Both the position numbers and the translations under genes were made by a program. This document shows, in pieces, positions 1 to 8,854 of a stretch of 64,000 bases of DNA. The stretch lies in NCBI GenBank assembly GCA_947447355.1, contig CANFJF010000001.1:62001-126000 (forward strand), read 5' to 3'. This DNA is from Comamonadaceae bacterium (GTDB taxonomy: Bacteria > Pseudomonadota > Gammaproteobacteria > Burkholderiales > Burkholderiaceae_C). The notes below the pieces were generated by a model, which made no database searches, had not been told where the DNA came from, and saw only the letters and a list, made by a program, of their open reading frames with translations. Every line of letters starts with the position of its first letter. The first letter of the stretch is position 1.

Positions 1-678
1 GATGCTTTCTTGCCGCGCGAACATTTCGTCAATCGGCCAGTCACGCTGTTCAATGATGACTTGCTTGCTCGCAGCCACTGCCAGCGGTGCGTTGACCATG
101 ATGCGCCTGGCCAGTTTTTTGGCCTCATCCAACGCTTGGCCAGGCTCGACCAGCACATTGATCAAGCCATATTGATACAGTCGTTCAGCGCTGATCATGT
201 CGCCCGTCAGTGCGGCTTCCATGGCGATGCGTTGCGGTATCAAGCGCGGCAATCGCATCAGTCCGCCGGCCGCGGCGGCAAGCCCGCGTTTGACTTCTGG
301 CAGACCAAACTTGGCATCACGTGCCGCGACGACGAGGTCGCAGGCCAACACTGACTCAAAGCCACCGGCCAGCGCGTAGCCTTCTACCGCCGCAATCAAA
401 GGTTTGCGTGGGGGTGTCATGGCGATGCCCAGAATGCCTCTGCCTTTGACGCGAGTGACTTCGCCGCGCAGGAAGGCTTTGAGGTCCATGCCGGCACAAA
501 AGGTACCACCTGCACCCGTCAGAATGCCGATGCGCAAGTCGTTGCGGTGATCCATCTCGTCAAGCGCCATGCAGACGCCATACGAGACAGCGCGATTCAC
601 CGCATTTTTTTGGGCGGGTCGGTTGATCGTGACAATCACCATCCCATCGATGTGTTCAACCAGGACTTCATCGGACAT
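1..678 (-). CDS. Enoyl-CoA hydratase/isomerase family protein, C-terminus cut off by window edge
   Basis: This ORF is absent from the supplied track because its stop lies outside the window. It reads open for 226 codons from an ATG at 678. The crotonase fold is clear: an oxyanion-hole segment TGAGGTFCAGMDL, a second one at GYALAGG, and FGLPEVKRGL, which carries the usual catalytic glutamate. The family hydrates or isomerises acyl-CoA thioesters in the cytosol. It follows the SMP-30 gene by 23 bases and is the last visible member of a long minus-strand run. The substrate is unknown. The family call is secure; the specific reaction is not. Confidence 0.88.
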   Translation of the reverse strand, partial: MSDEVLVEHIDGMVIVTINRPAQKNAVNRAVSYGVCMALDEMDHRNDLRIGILTGAGGTFCAGMDLKAFLRGEVTRVKGRGILGIAMTPPRKPLIAAVEGYALAGGFESVLACDLVVAARDAKFGLPEVKRGLAAAAGGLMRLPRLIPQRIAMEAALTGDMISAERLYQYGLINVLVEPGQALDEAKKLARRIMVNAPLAVAASKQVIIEQRDWPIDEMFARQESI

Positions 679-701
679 GTTGTTTCTCCATTTTTGATCA
701 A

Positions 702-1709
702 TCACCAGTTCCAGTGCACGGGTGCCAGACCTGCTACCGGGCTGCGAAAACTCATCAGCGAATCGCCAGCCAGGCAGCCCATATACGCGGTGCGCAAGTC
801 AGGCCCGCCAAAAGCCAGGGAGGTCACGTTAGACAAGCGGTGTCCTCGCGCGGCCGACAGTTGCGTTCTGTCGAGTGTGCCAGCATCAAAGGCGACTTCC
901 AGTTCAGCGGCTGTCACCGTTACCGCGTCGTCAATGATGGTTTGTTTCTCGCCGTCAGGTGCAATGCGGTAGACGCGGTTGCTGCCGACGCAGACGACCC
1001 AGGCACCACCTTCTGCGTCCAGCGCCAAACCGTCCGGGAAGTCGCCATCACCAAACGTGGCCATGGTTTCCCGGTCTATCAGTTCGCCGTTGTCAGCGAT
1101 ACGAAAACGCGACAAGCGCCGACCGAAAGTTTCGTTGACGTACATGAACCTGCTGTCAGCGCTGACCCGGCATTCATTCGTGTAATGCAAGCCATCCGCC
1201 ACTATCCGCGTACCGGCAGCATCGCACAGCACGATGCTGCCGCTGGCGTGGCGCAGCGGGTATTTATCACCGCCATCGGTGGCACTGATGCAGGCCCAGA
1301 CACGCCCTTCAGCATCGTTGGTCACGAAGTTCACGCGGTCGATCACTTGGCCGTCGACTTCGGTCATCCATGCCGAAGCTTGTCCATCGGGCGCAATCTG
1401 CCAGACACCGCCATTTGGTCCGAGATTAGCGATCAGAAAACTGCCATCGCGCTGCAGGGCGATGCCATTAGGCAGCAGGGAGGAGTGACCGCTGAGTTGC
1501 TGGCGACCATCGGGCCAGAGTGTCGTCACACCACCGCGTCGGTCAGATACAAAAAGACGGCCTGAAGAATGGGTCAGCACGCACTCGGGACGTTGCAACC
1601 CAGTGGCAACGGTTTGCAGGCCTTGGTCAGAACGGTTAGGCGCATTCACGCGCAATGTCTCTGCAAACGCAAGCCATTCTTCACGCGACGTTTTCTGCAT
1701 CCTGTTCAA
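702..1709 (-). CDS. SMP-30/gluconolactonase/LRE-like beta-propeller lactonase
   Basis: The 335-residue protein has the repeating blade pattern of the SMP-30/gluconolactonase family, with segments such as RPECVLTHSSGRLFVSD, LPNGIALQRDGSFLIANLG and DFPDGLALDAEGGAWV. Members are usually metal-dependent lactonases that open sugar or other lactones. Its start overlaps the stop of the upstream Bug gene by four bases (ATGA), which indicates translational coupling. There is no signal peptide, so it is probably cytoplasmic. Next to a flavin monooxygenase-containing cluster it could hydrolyse a lactone intermediate, but that is inference. Confidence 0.8.
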   Translation of the reverse strand: MNRMQKTSREEWLAFAETLRVNAPNRSDQGLQTVATGLQRPECVLTHSSGRLFVSDRRGGVTTLWPDGRQQLSGHSSLLPNGIALQRDGSFLIANLGPNGGVWQIAPDGQASAWMTEVDGQVIDRVNFVTNDAEGRVWACISATDGGDKYPLRHASGSIVLCDAAGTRIVADGLHYTNECRVSADSRFMYVNETFGRRLSRFRIADNGELIDRETMATFGDGDFPDGLALDAEGGAWVVCVGSNRVYRIAPDGEKQTIIDDAVTVTAAELEVAFDAGTLDRTQLSAARGHRLSNVTSLAFGGPDLRTAYMGCLAGDSLMSFRSPVAGLAPVHWNW

Positions 1710-2665
1710 TCGAGTGAGAGCTTCAGCTTGCTGATGATGTCACGCCAGCGTTGCACATCTTGCTTCAGCAAAGTACCCGTCTTCACGCTGTCCAAATAGG
1801 CAGGCTCCAAACCCCGATCTTTGAGTTTTGACAAGAGATCGGGATCCGTCATGACGCGTGCCAAGTCATCGCTGATTTTTTTGACGATGGCCGGTGGTGT
1901 TTTGGCCGGCGCCAGCAAGCCATACCAAATGTCAACGTCAAATCCTGAGACGCCACTTTCTGCAACCGTCGGCACGTTGGGTAGCCGCGAAAAACGCGTT
2001 GCCGTTGTCACAGCCAAGGGCTTCAAACGGCCTTGTTGAACCAAACCATCAAAAGCGGACATCGCGCCGAACGACAGTTGCACTTCGTCTGCAACCAGCG
2101 CCGTGACGGAGGGGCCTGATCCCTTGTAGGGGATGTGGGTCATCTCGATGCCGGAGCTCAATGCAAATAACTCACCCGCCAAGTGCGGGGCGGTGCCTGT
2201 TCCGGCCGATCCATAGTTGATTTTTCCAGCGTTGGCTTTGGCGTAGGCGACAAACTCAGCAAAATTCTTAACCGGCATTTTGTCGTTGACCACCACCACC
2301 ATGGGTGAAGTCGCGTAACGGCCGATAGGCGCAAAATCGCGCAGCAGATCCCACGGTAAATTTCGATACAGCGACGTGTTGATGGTGTACGAGTTGACCA
2401 GCAGCAAAATAGTGTGGCCGTCTGGAACCGCTTTGGCCACGACGTCTGCACCGATGTTGCCGGCAGCGCCTGGCCGGTTGTCGATGATTACCGGTTGCCC
2501 CCACAACTCAGACAGCTTTTGCCCGACCAGTCGGGCGGAGATGTCGGAGCCACCGGGCGCAAAACCGACGACTAGGCGTACAGGCCGATCTGGAAATGCG
2601 TGGGCAGCGACAGCCAGCAGTGACGTCAGCACGAAGACAGTAATGGTTTTAAAGCGATTTGTCAT
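1706..2665 (-). CDS. Bug-family (TctC-like) periplasmic substrate-binding protein
   Basis: The 319-residue protein begins with a Sec signal peptide (hydrophobic core, then AAHAFP) and continues with the Bug hallmark PVRLVVGFAPGGSDISARLV. Later blocks HTILLLVNSYTINTSLY and NYGSAGTGTAPHLAGELF are also typical. The family binds carboxylates or other small solutes in the periplasm. No TctA/TctB membrane partners lie in the window, so it is an orphan receptor, as is common in Burkholderiales. It is the first of three Bug genes in this island and is translationally coupled to the lactonase gene. The ligand is unknown. Confidence 0.9.
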   Translation of the reverse strand: MTNRFKTITVFVLTSLLAVAAHAFPDRPVRLVVGFAPGGSDISARLVGQKLSELWGQPVIIDNRPGAAGNIGADVVAKAVPDGHTILLLVNSYTINTSLYRNLPWDLLRDFAPIGRYATSPMVVVVNDKMPVKNFAEFVAYAKANAGKINYGSAGTGTAPHLAGELFALSSGIEMTHIPYKGSGPSVTALVADEVQLSFGAMSAFDGLVQQGRLKPLAVTTATRFSRLPNVPTVAESGVSGFDVDIWYGLLAPAKTPPAIVKKISDDLARVMTDPDLLSKLKDRGLEPAYLDSVKTGTLLKQDVQRWRDIISKLKLSLD

Positions 2666-2682
2666 CAGTTTTCTCAGTAGGT

Positions 2683-3813
2683 TCAGGTTTCTGCTGGGCT
2701 GAGCTTGTGAAGACGTTCCATCGTTTCCAAGTACTCGAGTTGCATGCGATACATCACGTCTCGCACGCTGCTTTCTTCATTGATCATGCCAACCACCTGG
2801 CCGGCCGGGAACGAGTAAAGATCTTTGCGCTTAGCACGGACGACGCGCGCATGGGCTTCGTTGTACAAAATGCCTTGCAAGGGTGTCGGCAGGTACTCAG
2901 GGGCGCCGGGCGCTTCCCAGGCTTCTGACAAGCGACTTTTGATCATGCGCACGGTCTTGCCGGTGCGTGCTTTTCGCCGCACGGCGTCCTGTGCACGGGA
3001 GGCAAAGAGCGCTTCTTTTTCAAACGGGTCCAGTTCGCTTTCGGTGGTGCCCAGCCAGACGGTTCCGCACCAGACGCCTTGCGCACCGAGTGCCAGTGCC
3101 GCTGCAATCTGGCTGCCTTTGGCGATGCCACCAGCCGCCAGCACGGCGACTTCGTCACCACAAGCTTCGACCACTTGGGGCACCAACACCATGGTGGCGA
3201 TTTCGCCGGTGTGGCCACCAGCTTCCGTGCCTTGGGCGACGATCAATTGCACGCCAGCTTCCCTGTGGCGAGCCGCGTGTTCACCTTTGCCGCACATGGC
3301 GCCAATCATCACCTTGTGCTCACGCAGTTGCGCTACTACGTCCGGTGGCGGCGAGCCCAAGGCGCTGACCACCAGCTTGACCTGAGGATGCTTGAGTGTC
3401 ACCGCCAGCAGGCGACGTGCGCCATCGGGGGTCATGTTGCCGCGGCCATCGATGATTTCGCGGTGAATGCGTTCGCGCTCGTCAGCCGGCAGCTCGGGTA
3501 CGCCTTCAGCTTGCAAGAAATCGTCCATGAATGCCCGATGTTCTTGCGGGATCATGGTTTCCAAGTCGGCCGTCGTGGTTTCGGCTTCTTTGTCGTACTT
3601 GGTCGGGATGATCACATCCACACCGTAAGGGCGGCCGTTAACGTGCTGATCGATCCAGCGCAATTCGGCTTCAAGTTGTTCGGGCGAAAAAGTGGATGCG
3701 CCCAGCACGCCAAAGCCGCCGGCCTTGGTGACTTCAACCACAACATCGCGGCAATGAGAGAACGCAAAGATGGGCAATTCACAGCCCAATTTTTCACAGA
3801 GTGGGGTACGCAT
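2683..3813 (-). CDS. Nitronate monooxygenase-like FMN-dependent oxidoreductase
   Basis: The 376-residue protein resembles the NPD/2-nitropropane dioxygenase TIM-barrel family. It has an early PIFAFSHCRDVVVEVTKAGGFGVLG, a central IVAQGTEAGGHTGE that matches the flavin/substrate loop around the conserved histidine, and VLAAGGIAKGSQIAAALALGAQGV for phosphate binding. The family includes nitronate monooxygenases and flavin enoyl reductases, and many members inside acyl-CoA clusters have no proven nitronate activity. It sits between a Bug gene and the NDP-forming acyl-CoA synthetase, so a role on a CoA-bound intermediate is possible. The precise reaction is not assigned. Confidence 0.82.
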   Translation of the reverse strand: MRTPLCEKLGCELPIFAFSHCRDVVVEVTKAGGFGVLGASTFSPEQLEAELRWIDQHVNGRPYGVDVIIPTKYDKEAETTTADLETMIPQEHRAFMDDFLQAEGVPELPADERERIHREIIDGRGNMTPDGARRLLAVTLKHPQVKLVVSALGSPPPDVVAQLREHKVMIGAMCGKGEHAARHREAGVQLIVAQGTEAGGHTGEIATMVLVPQVVEACGDEVAVLAAGGIAKGSQIAAALALGAQGVWCGTVWLGTTESELDPFEKEALFASRAQDAVRRKARTGKTVRMIKSRLSEAWEAPGAPEYLPTPLQGILYNEAHARVVRAKRKDLYSFPAGQVVGMINEESSVRDVMYRMQLEYLETMERLHKLSPAET

Positions 3814-3854
3814 AGATAACTTCTTGAAAAAAATGGATCAGTATGGAATCGGTG

Positions 3855-6062
3855 TCAGTGGGCGACAACGGCTGCCGCTGCCGTGACTTCTGATGCGTGC
3901 CAGACGAACAAGGCGTCCAGCGCCTCGACCTGGCTGCCGCGGACCCACAAGGGGTTGACGTCCAGCGCTTCGAGCTCTGGCCCGAGGTTCATGATGGCTT
4001 GCGCAATGCGTTCGATGGCGTTGGCCACAGCATCTAGGTCTGCAGCGGGAACGCCGCGTTGACCCGTCAGCAGCTTGGCGCCGCGCAGACCCGTCAGCAT
4101 GCGTTTGATTTCCCGCGCATCAACAGGCAGCGGCCGCAGCGCGACGTCCTGGAGGATTTCAACCCAGACGCCGCCCAGCCCGACCGCCAGCACCGGCCCC
4201 CATTGAGGATCACGGGTGTAGCCAACAAACAGTTCAATACCGCGCTCGCGCATGGGGGCCACGATGACGCCCTCGATATGCGCTGTCGGGCATTTCTCAC
4301 GGGCCGCTTGCAGCACCTGCAACGTGGCTTCGCGCACCGCGTCATCCCCCTGCAGATTCAGGACAACACCGCCGATGTCGCTTTTGTGGGCGATGTCCGG
4401 GGAGGCTACTTTGACCACGACTGAACCGCCCAATGCACGCGCTGCCGCAACGGCTTCATCAGCATGGCGGGCCAGTGTGGCAGGCACCACGGGAACACCT
4501 TGGCGCGCAAGAAATGCCAGCGCTTCATGCTCTGAGCGCGGACGAAGGCCTAGGTCTTGTGTGGGGGCTGCGGCGACGGTTGCTGTGGTTATGGCTGTCT
4601 TGGCGCTGGCGTGTTCGCGCTGACGCTGAGACCACCAAAAAGCCCCCGCTAGTCCGGTGAGCGCACGGTCCAGACCGCAAGCCAGGTAATTGGCGCCTGT
4701 TTCTGCAATGATCTTTCGCGAAAAATCATTCACCCGTGTGTTGGTGTAACTCACCAGCAGGCCGGGTATGGGCGCGGCGGCCAAGCCGGTCGCGAGATGC
4801 GCATGCAACTGGGTCAGCCGCTCGCTCATTTGAGCGGGTTCGTTGGGAATTTCATACCAAGGGCAGAGAATCGCCGCATGGTCAGTCTGAACGCCCAGAA
4901 TACGCACGACGTCTTCGCATTGCACCGGCGTGACGGAGCCCGTCAGATCCAGCGGATTGTGAACTGTGGCAATGTCCGGCAAATTCTTTTCTAACAGCGT
5001 TGCCGTAGCCGCTGAGATCGCTGGCAGTTGGATGCCGCGCAGGTCTGCCGTATCGGCTGCAATTTCTCCGACGCCGCCCGAATTGGTCAAGACGCACAAA
5101 CCGCCAGGCCGTAAAACGCCGGTCCGGCCGACGATGTCTGCGGTGGCCAGCAGGTCTTCCATTGAGCGCACGCGGATGATGCCGTATTGTTCGCAGATGC
5201 CTTCGAAGACGCGGTCGTCGCCGACTAACGCGCCGGTGTGGGCCATGGCTGATTGGGCGGTCACTTCGCTGGCGCCCACTTTCAGGATGACCAGTGGCTT
5301 CCCGATGGTCAGTGCGCGCTCGGCGACGCGGCGAAAGCGTTCAGGGTGCCTGAAGGTTTCGGCAAAGACCGCAATCGAATGTGTGTGGGGATCGTCTAAA
5401 AAGTAGTCGATGAAACTGGCCGCATCGAGATCGACTTCATTGCCGGTGGAGACGACATGGCTCAAACCGACATCCTGCTGGTGAGCCAGCGTCGACAAAA
5501 AATACGCGGTGGCGCCACTTTGGGAGACGATCGCCACGCCCGAATTGCGCGACGGTGCCATCACCTGCGTGGTCCAGGCGTAGGCCCGGTTGACAAAGTT
5601 GATGAAGCCCAAGCAATTGGGGCCAAGCAAGCGAATGCGGTGCTTGGCGGCCAGTTCGCGCAGGCTGTCCTGGAGCACTTGGCCAGCGCTGCCTGTTTCG
5701 GCAAAACCAGCCGTCACAATCACGGCAGATGTGCCACCCGCCGCGGCCAGGTCAACGATAGCGTCGCCTACTGCGGCTGCCGGCGTCATGATGAGTCCGA
5801 GGTCAATCTTTGCACCGACGGCGATACAGGACGTGGCGGTCTGGCGGCCATGGGCCAGTGCGCCACGGGGGTTGATCAGGTTCAAAGCCCCTTGGTAGCC
5901 GCCTTCGGTCAAGTTCTCAAAGGCAGTGCTCGACCAGCGTGAGCGGTCTGAAGCACCAATGATGGCAATTGATTGCGGTGTCAATAGAGCCGCGACAGCA
6001 TCACGGTTGACGCCGTCGATAGCGGATGTTTTGGCGGCGGTATCTTGTCTCTGAAGTGTCAA
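3855..6062 (-). CDS. NDP-forming acyl-CoA synthetase (acetate--CoA ligase family), single-chain
   Basis: The 735-residue protein carries a CoA-binding Rossmann domain (about residues 25-125, SIAIIGASDRSRWSS), succinyl-CoA-synthetase-like ligase domains (about 170-460) and a C-terminal ATP-grasp domain (about 500-720, GSVVVKVASPDIAHKSDIGGVVL). The motif MAHTGALVGDD at about residue 275 holds the histidine that is phosphorylated in this superfamily. Such enzymes form or break acyl-CoA with ATP/ADP exchange. Its start overlaps neither an RNA nor an odd site; its stop precedes the flavoprotein gene by about 40 bases, and its ATG overlaps the upstream Bug stop by four bases. The acyl substrate is unknown. 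Confidence 0.88.
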   Translation of the reverse strand: MTLQRQDTAAKTSAIDGVNRDAVAALLTPQSIAIIGASDRSRWSSTAFENLTEGGYQGALNLINPRGALAHGRQTATSCIAVGAKIDLGLIMTPAAAVGDAIVDLAAAGGTSAVIVTAGFAETGSAGQVLQDSLRELAAKHRIRLLGPNCLGFINFVNRAYAWTTQVMAPSRNSGVAIVSQSGATAYFLSTLAHQQDVGLSHVVSTGNEVDLDAASFIDYFLDDPHTHSIAVFAETFRHPERFRRVAERALTIGKPLVILKVGASEVTAQSAMAHTGALVGDDRVFEGICEQYGIIRVRSMEDLLATADIVGRTGVLRPGGLCVLTNSGGVGEIAADTADLRGIQLPAISAATATLLEKNLPDIATVHNPLDLTGSVTPVQCEDVVRILGVQTDHAAILCPWYEIPNEPAQMSERLTQLHAHLATGLAAAPIPGLLVSYTNTRVNDFSRKIIAETGANYLACGLDRALTGLAGAFWWSQRQREHASAKTAITTATVAAAPTQDLGLRPRSEHEALAFLARQGVPVVPATLARHADEAVAAARALGGSVVVKVASPDIAHKSDIGGVVLNLQGDDAVREATLQVLQAAREKCPTAHIEGVIVAPMRERGIELFVGYTRDPQWGPVLAVGLGGVWVEILQDVALRPLPVDAREIKRMLTGLRGAKLLTGQRGVPAADLDAVANAIERIAQAIMNLGPELEALDVNPLWVRGSQVEALDALFVWHASEVTAAAAVVAH

Positions 6063-7060
6063 AGTGCAATCCCCAATTTTTTAACGACCGGCGTCCAACG
6101 CGCAATTTCTGCCGCCACGTAAGCCCGTGCCTGAGCGGGGTTGGAGTTCGTGATGGGTTGAATGCCGAGCTGGTTGAGTCGCTCCAAAACCGAAGGGCGA
6201 CTCATCACTCGCGCGACGGCTTTCGAAATCGGTTCGATCACCTCAGGGGGCGTGCCGAGGGGCGCAGCCAGGAGGTTGCAGGTGCCCGCCAAAATATCGT
6301 AGCCAGACTCACGTGCGGTCGCAATGTCCGGGAGATTCTTTTCACGCGTTTCAGCCATCGTGGTGATGATGCGCAACTTGCCGGACTTATGGTGTGGCAT
6401 CAGCGTTCCCGAGGTTTCGACGATGAACTGGACGTTGCCTGCGATGGTGTCAATGATGGCCCCCGCACTGCCCGCATAGGCGATGTCCACCACATCAATG
6501 CCGGCGCGATCTTTGAACAACTCTGCCGCCAAGTGCACCGTGGTGCCGAGCCCAGCATGGCCGTAGGACATCTTGTTGGGACGCGCTTTGGCGTAGGCCA
6601 CCAGCTCTTTCAAGGTTGTCACCGGCAGTGCCGGATTGACGGCAATCACAAATGGTGCGTTGGACAGCAGGGCGATCCAGGTGAAGTCATCAACCGGGCT
6701 GTAGGGTGGCTTGGCTCTGGAGATGGGTGCGGAGATCGCTGTCGATCCGGTCGCCAGCATCAACTGGCTGCCATCTTTGGGGCTGCGCAGGAAACCAATG
6801 GCCACCGTCAAACCACCCGCACCGGGTTTGTTTTCAATCAAGACAGGACGCGAGAGTTCTTCGCGAAGCCCATCAGCCAGAATACGGGCGAATAAATCGC
6901 CAGAACCGCCTGGCGGAAATCCGACGGCAATTTTGATGGGGCTATCAGACGACTGTGCTGCTGCGGGGCTCAAGCCCAGTGTGGCGTTGGCAAGTGCCAG
7001 CGCACCACCGAGCATGATTTGCCGACGCCCATTTGACGTGCGATTATTTTGTTTGGTCAT
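6059..7060 (-). CDS. Bug-family (TctC-like) periplasmic substrate-binding protein
   Basis: The 333-residue protein starts with an arginine-pair leader (GRRQIMLGG) followed by a hydrophobic stretch and a PAAAQ cleavage-like site; this may be a Tat-type signal. The mature part has PIKIAVGFPPGGSGDLFARIL and MSYGHAGLGTTVHLAAELF, both typical of Bug receptors. It overlaps the acyl-CoA synthetase start by four bases (ATGA). A perfect inverted repeat lies upstream in the spacer toward the DUF35-like gene. No TctAB pair is nearby. The ligand is unknown. Confidence 0.89.
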   Translation of the reverse strand: MTKQNNRTSNGRRQIMLGGALALANATLGLSPAAAQSSDSPIKIAVGFPPGGSGDLFARILADGLREELSRPVLIENKPGAGGLTVAIGFLRSPKDGSQLMLATGSTAISAPISRAKPPYSPVDDFTWIALLSNAPFVIAVNPALPVTTLKELVAYAKARPNKMSYGHAGLGTTVHLAAELFKDRAGIDVVDIAYAGSAGAIIDTIAGNVQFIVETSGTLMPHHKSGKLRIITTMAETREKNLPDIATARESGYDILAGTCNLLAAPLGTPPEVIEPISKAVARVMSRPSVLERLNQLGIQPITNSNPAQARAYVAAEIARWTPVVKKLGIAL

Positions 7061-7084
7061 GACTTGTCTCCTGATTTTTTGTAG

Positions 7085-7100
7085 ACGTATTTTTATACGT
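7085..7100. promoter_or_regulatory. Perfect inverted repeat ACGTAT-TTTT-ATACGT, possible operator
   Basis: A 6-4-6 perfect inverted repeat (ACGTATTTTTATACGT) sits 25 bases upstream of the Bug gene that starts at 7060, in the 107-base spacer after the DUF35-like gene. It has no T-tract, so it is unlikely to be an intrinsic terminator. Its symmetry and position suggest a binding site for a dimeric regulator. No regulator can be assigned. Confidence 0.4.
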
Positions 7101-7167
7101 TCATCTCAGCACTGAAATGCAGCCTTGTTTTGAAAGTTCATTCAACATTCAAGGCTGCGAGTGCGTT

Positions 7168-7623
7168 TTACTTGACTAGTTCAAACCAAAAATCCAGTAC
7201 ATCGCCGGTACGCTTTTCAGCGAAACGTGTGATCACAGGGGTACCAATGGCCAGTTGAGCAGCGGCCTTGGCGCCGTCGGTCAAATCTAGGCCCTTGAAG
7301 TAACCACCGATAGCGGTGTCTGCACCTTTGAGCAGCACATAGCCGAATGCATAAGGTGGGTCTGGCAGGTTGTTGAAGGCTTCGTAAACAATGGTGAAGC
7401 ACTCAATCGTGCCTTCCGGCCCGACCGCCACCCAGTCTTTGGTCGGCTCCAGTGTTTCATCCGAGAAAGCGCGTGGCGGCACCAACACCCGGCCTGATTT
7501 CGGGTCGCGGCGACCGTAGATCTGCTTGTTGTCGCGGATTTGGGTGAAGAAATAACTCGCAGTCTCCCCCAACGCGTGGTTGTAGGTGATGTTCCAGTTC
7601 TCGGTACGTGTCATCAGTTCCAT
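7168..7623 (-). CDS. DUF35-type OB-fold protein without zinc ligands, thiolase partner
   Basis: The 151-residue protein matches the DUF35/OB-fold pattern: a short N-terminal helix, a region where a zinc ribbon normally lies (GRRDPKSGRVLVPPRAFS), then an OB-fold with FTIVYEAFNNLPDPPYAFGYVLL. The four ribbon cysteines of the usual CxxC...CxxC are absent; only the VPPR segment that follows the ribbon survives. DUF35 proteins bind thiolase-fold partners and help present acyl-CoA. It lies 52 bases after a thiolase-fold gene, which fits a heteromeric complex. The family call is moderately strong; the activity is unknown. Confidence 0.72.
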   Translation of the reverse strand: MELMTRTENWNITYNHALGETASYFFTQIRDNKQIYGRRDPKSGRVLVPPRAFSDETLEPTKDWVAVGPEGTIECFTIVYEAFNNLPDPPYAFGYVLLKGADTAIGGYFKGLDLTDGAKAAAQLAIGTPVITRFAEKRTGDVLDFWFELVK

Positions 7624-7675
7624 GTTCGTGTCCTTGGTGATTCAGTTCAGTTGTTTAAATAGGGGGTGTATGAGA

Positions 7676-8854
7676 TCAGGCTTCGACAACCATGGTGCCG
7701 AAGAATTGGTGGTCGCCACCGTTGCCGCTGGCAATGCCGCGCTTGGCACCTTTGACTTGGTGGCCACCAGCGCGACCCCAGACCTGCAAGGCGACCTCGG
7801 CAACCCGCACCATGGCCGTTACAGCAATGGCGTTTGCGCACAGTGTGCCGCCCGAGGGGTTGACCGGGTTTTGACCGCCGATCTTAAAGTAGCCTTCGCG
7901 CAGCATCTTGGGTGACTGGCCGAGCTTGGCCAGTCCCGCCGCTTCAATCGCGTGAAACTCGGTATTGCTGAATGGTGAGTACATTTCCGCGACGTCGATT
8001 TGTTTGGCTGGGTCGGTGATGCCGGCCATCTTGTAGGACGCGTGGCAGGCTTCGCCAAGCGCCTTGGCATCCGCATGATCGGCAGTGAAGCCGTTGCCCA
8101 TGCGGTCGCCCATGAAGTAGCTTTCAGAGTTGTGCGCGACACCGGTGATCCAGACGGCTTCCAACTTGTTGTCGCGAATGTAGTCTTCCGAAGCCAGCAC
8201 CATGGCGCAGCCGCCGCTCGATTGCGGGCAGGCGTCAAACAGCTTGATAGGCCACGAGACCATGCGCGAGGCCATGACTTCTTCAATGGTGGTGAGTTTG
8301 CGCAAGTGAGCGTTCGGGTTGAGCGACGCGTGGTATCGGTTCTTTACGACAATGCTGGCCATGTCTTCTTGGGTCATGCCGTACTTGTGCATGTAGCGAA
8401 TAGCCGACATCGCCAACATGGTGATGGTGCCCAGGGGCAGGGCGCGCTCGTAGGCGGGGTCCCAGATCTTGTTCAGAATGGTTTGCGAGTCACCGCATTC
8501 ACCGACCTTGTCAGCGCCGGCCACCAACACCACTTCACAAGCACCAGCAGCAATGTGCGAGTGCGCCGCTGCCAGGGCTGAGAGTCCGGTTGAGCCGCCG
8601 GTGTTGATGCGCATGAAACGCTTGTTGCGTGCGCCCACGGCGTCCACACCAAGGCGTTCTGCATTGCCAATGCCGAGCAGTGCATCCGGTGCCAGCGAGT
8701 ACACCACGGCATCGATCTGGTCGAGCGCCATCTTGGCGTCATTCATGCACAGCGTGACGGCCTCTCGCACCAGTTCGGTGTAGTTGGCGTCCGGGCGCTT
8801 GGCCTTGAACTGGGATTGACCAATCCCTACGATTCCAACGCGTGGCACTTTCAT
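7676..8854 (-). CDS. Thiolase-fold (SCP2/SCP-x-like) protein lacking the nucleophilic cysteine
   Basis: The 392-residue protein has the two-lobed thiolase fold of the lipid-transfer/SCP-x branch. At the position of the classic nucleophile (usual pattern NAACASGG) it reads INTGGSTGLSAL, so cysteine is replaced by glycine at about residue 87. The GHP histidine motif is also missing: the C-terminal segment is VNPSGGTLCANAIAV. A tyrosine is present in VAEMYSPFS at about residue 292, where Ltp2-type aldolases carry a catalytic tyrosine. It overlaps the upstream thiolase-like gene by four bases and precedes a DUF35-like gene. It is probably not a true thiolase; a retro-aldolase or scaffold role is inferred. 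Confidence 0.82.
   Translation of the reverse strand: MKVPRVGIVGIGQSQFKAKRPDANYTELVREAVTLCMNDAKMALDQIDAVVYSLAPDALLGIGNAERLGVDAVGARNKRFMRINTGGSTGLSALAAAHSHIAAGACEVVLVAGADKVGECGDSQTILNKIWDPAYERALPLGTITMLAMSAIRYMHKYGMTQEDMASIVVKNRYHASLNPNAHLRKLTTIEEVMASRMVSWPIKLFDACPQSSGGCAMVLASEDYIRDNKLEAVWITGVAHNSESYFMGDRMGNGFTADHADAKALGEACHASYKMAGITDPAKQIDVAEMYSPFSNTEFHAIEAAGLAKLGQSPKMLREGYFKIGGQNPVNPSGGTLCANAIAVTAMVRVAEVALQVWGRAGGHQVKGAKRGIASGNGGDHQFFGTMVVEA

Noticed and set aside
714-1565. 283-residue plus-strand ORF
   Set aside because: It is the antisense shadow of the SMP-30 gene, with no ribosome-binding site or domain; GC-rich third positions keep the reverse frame open.
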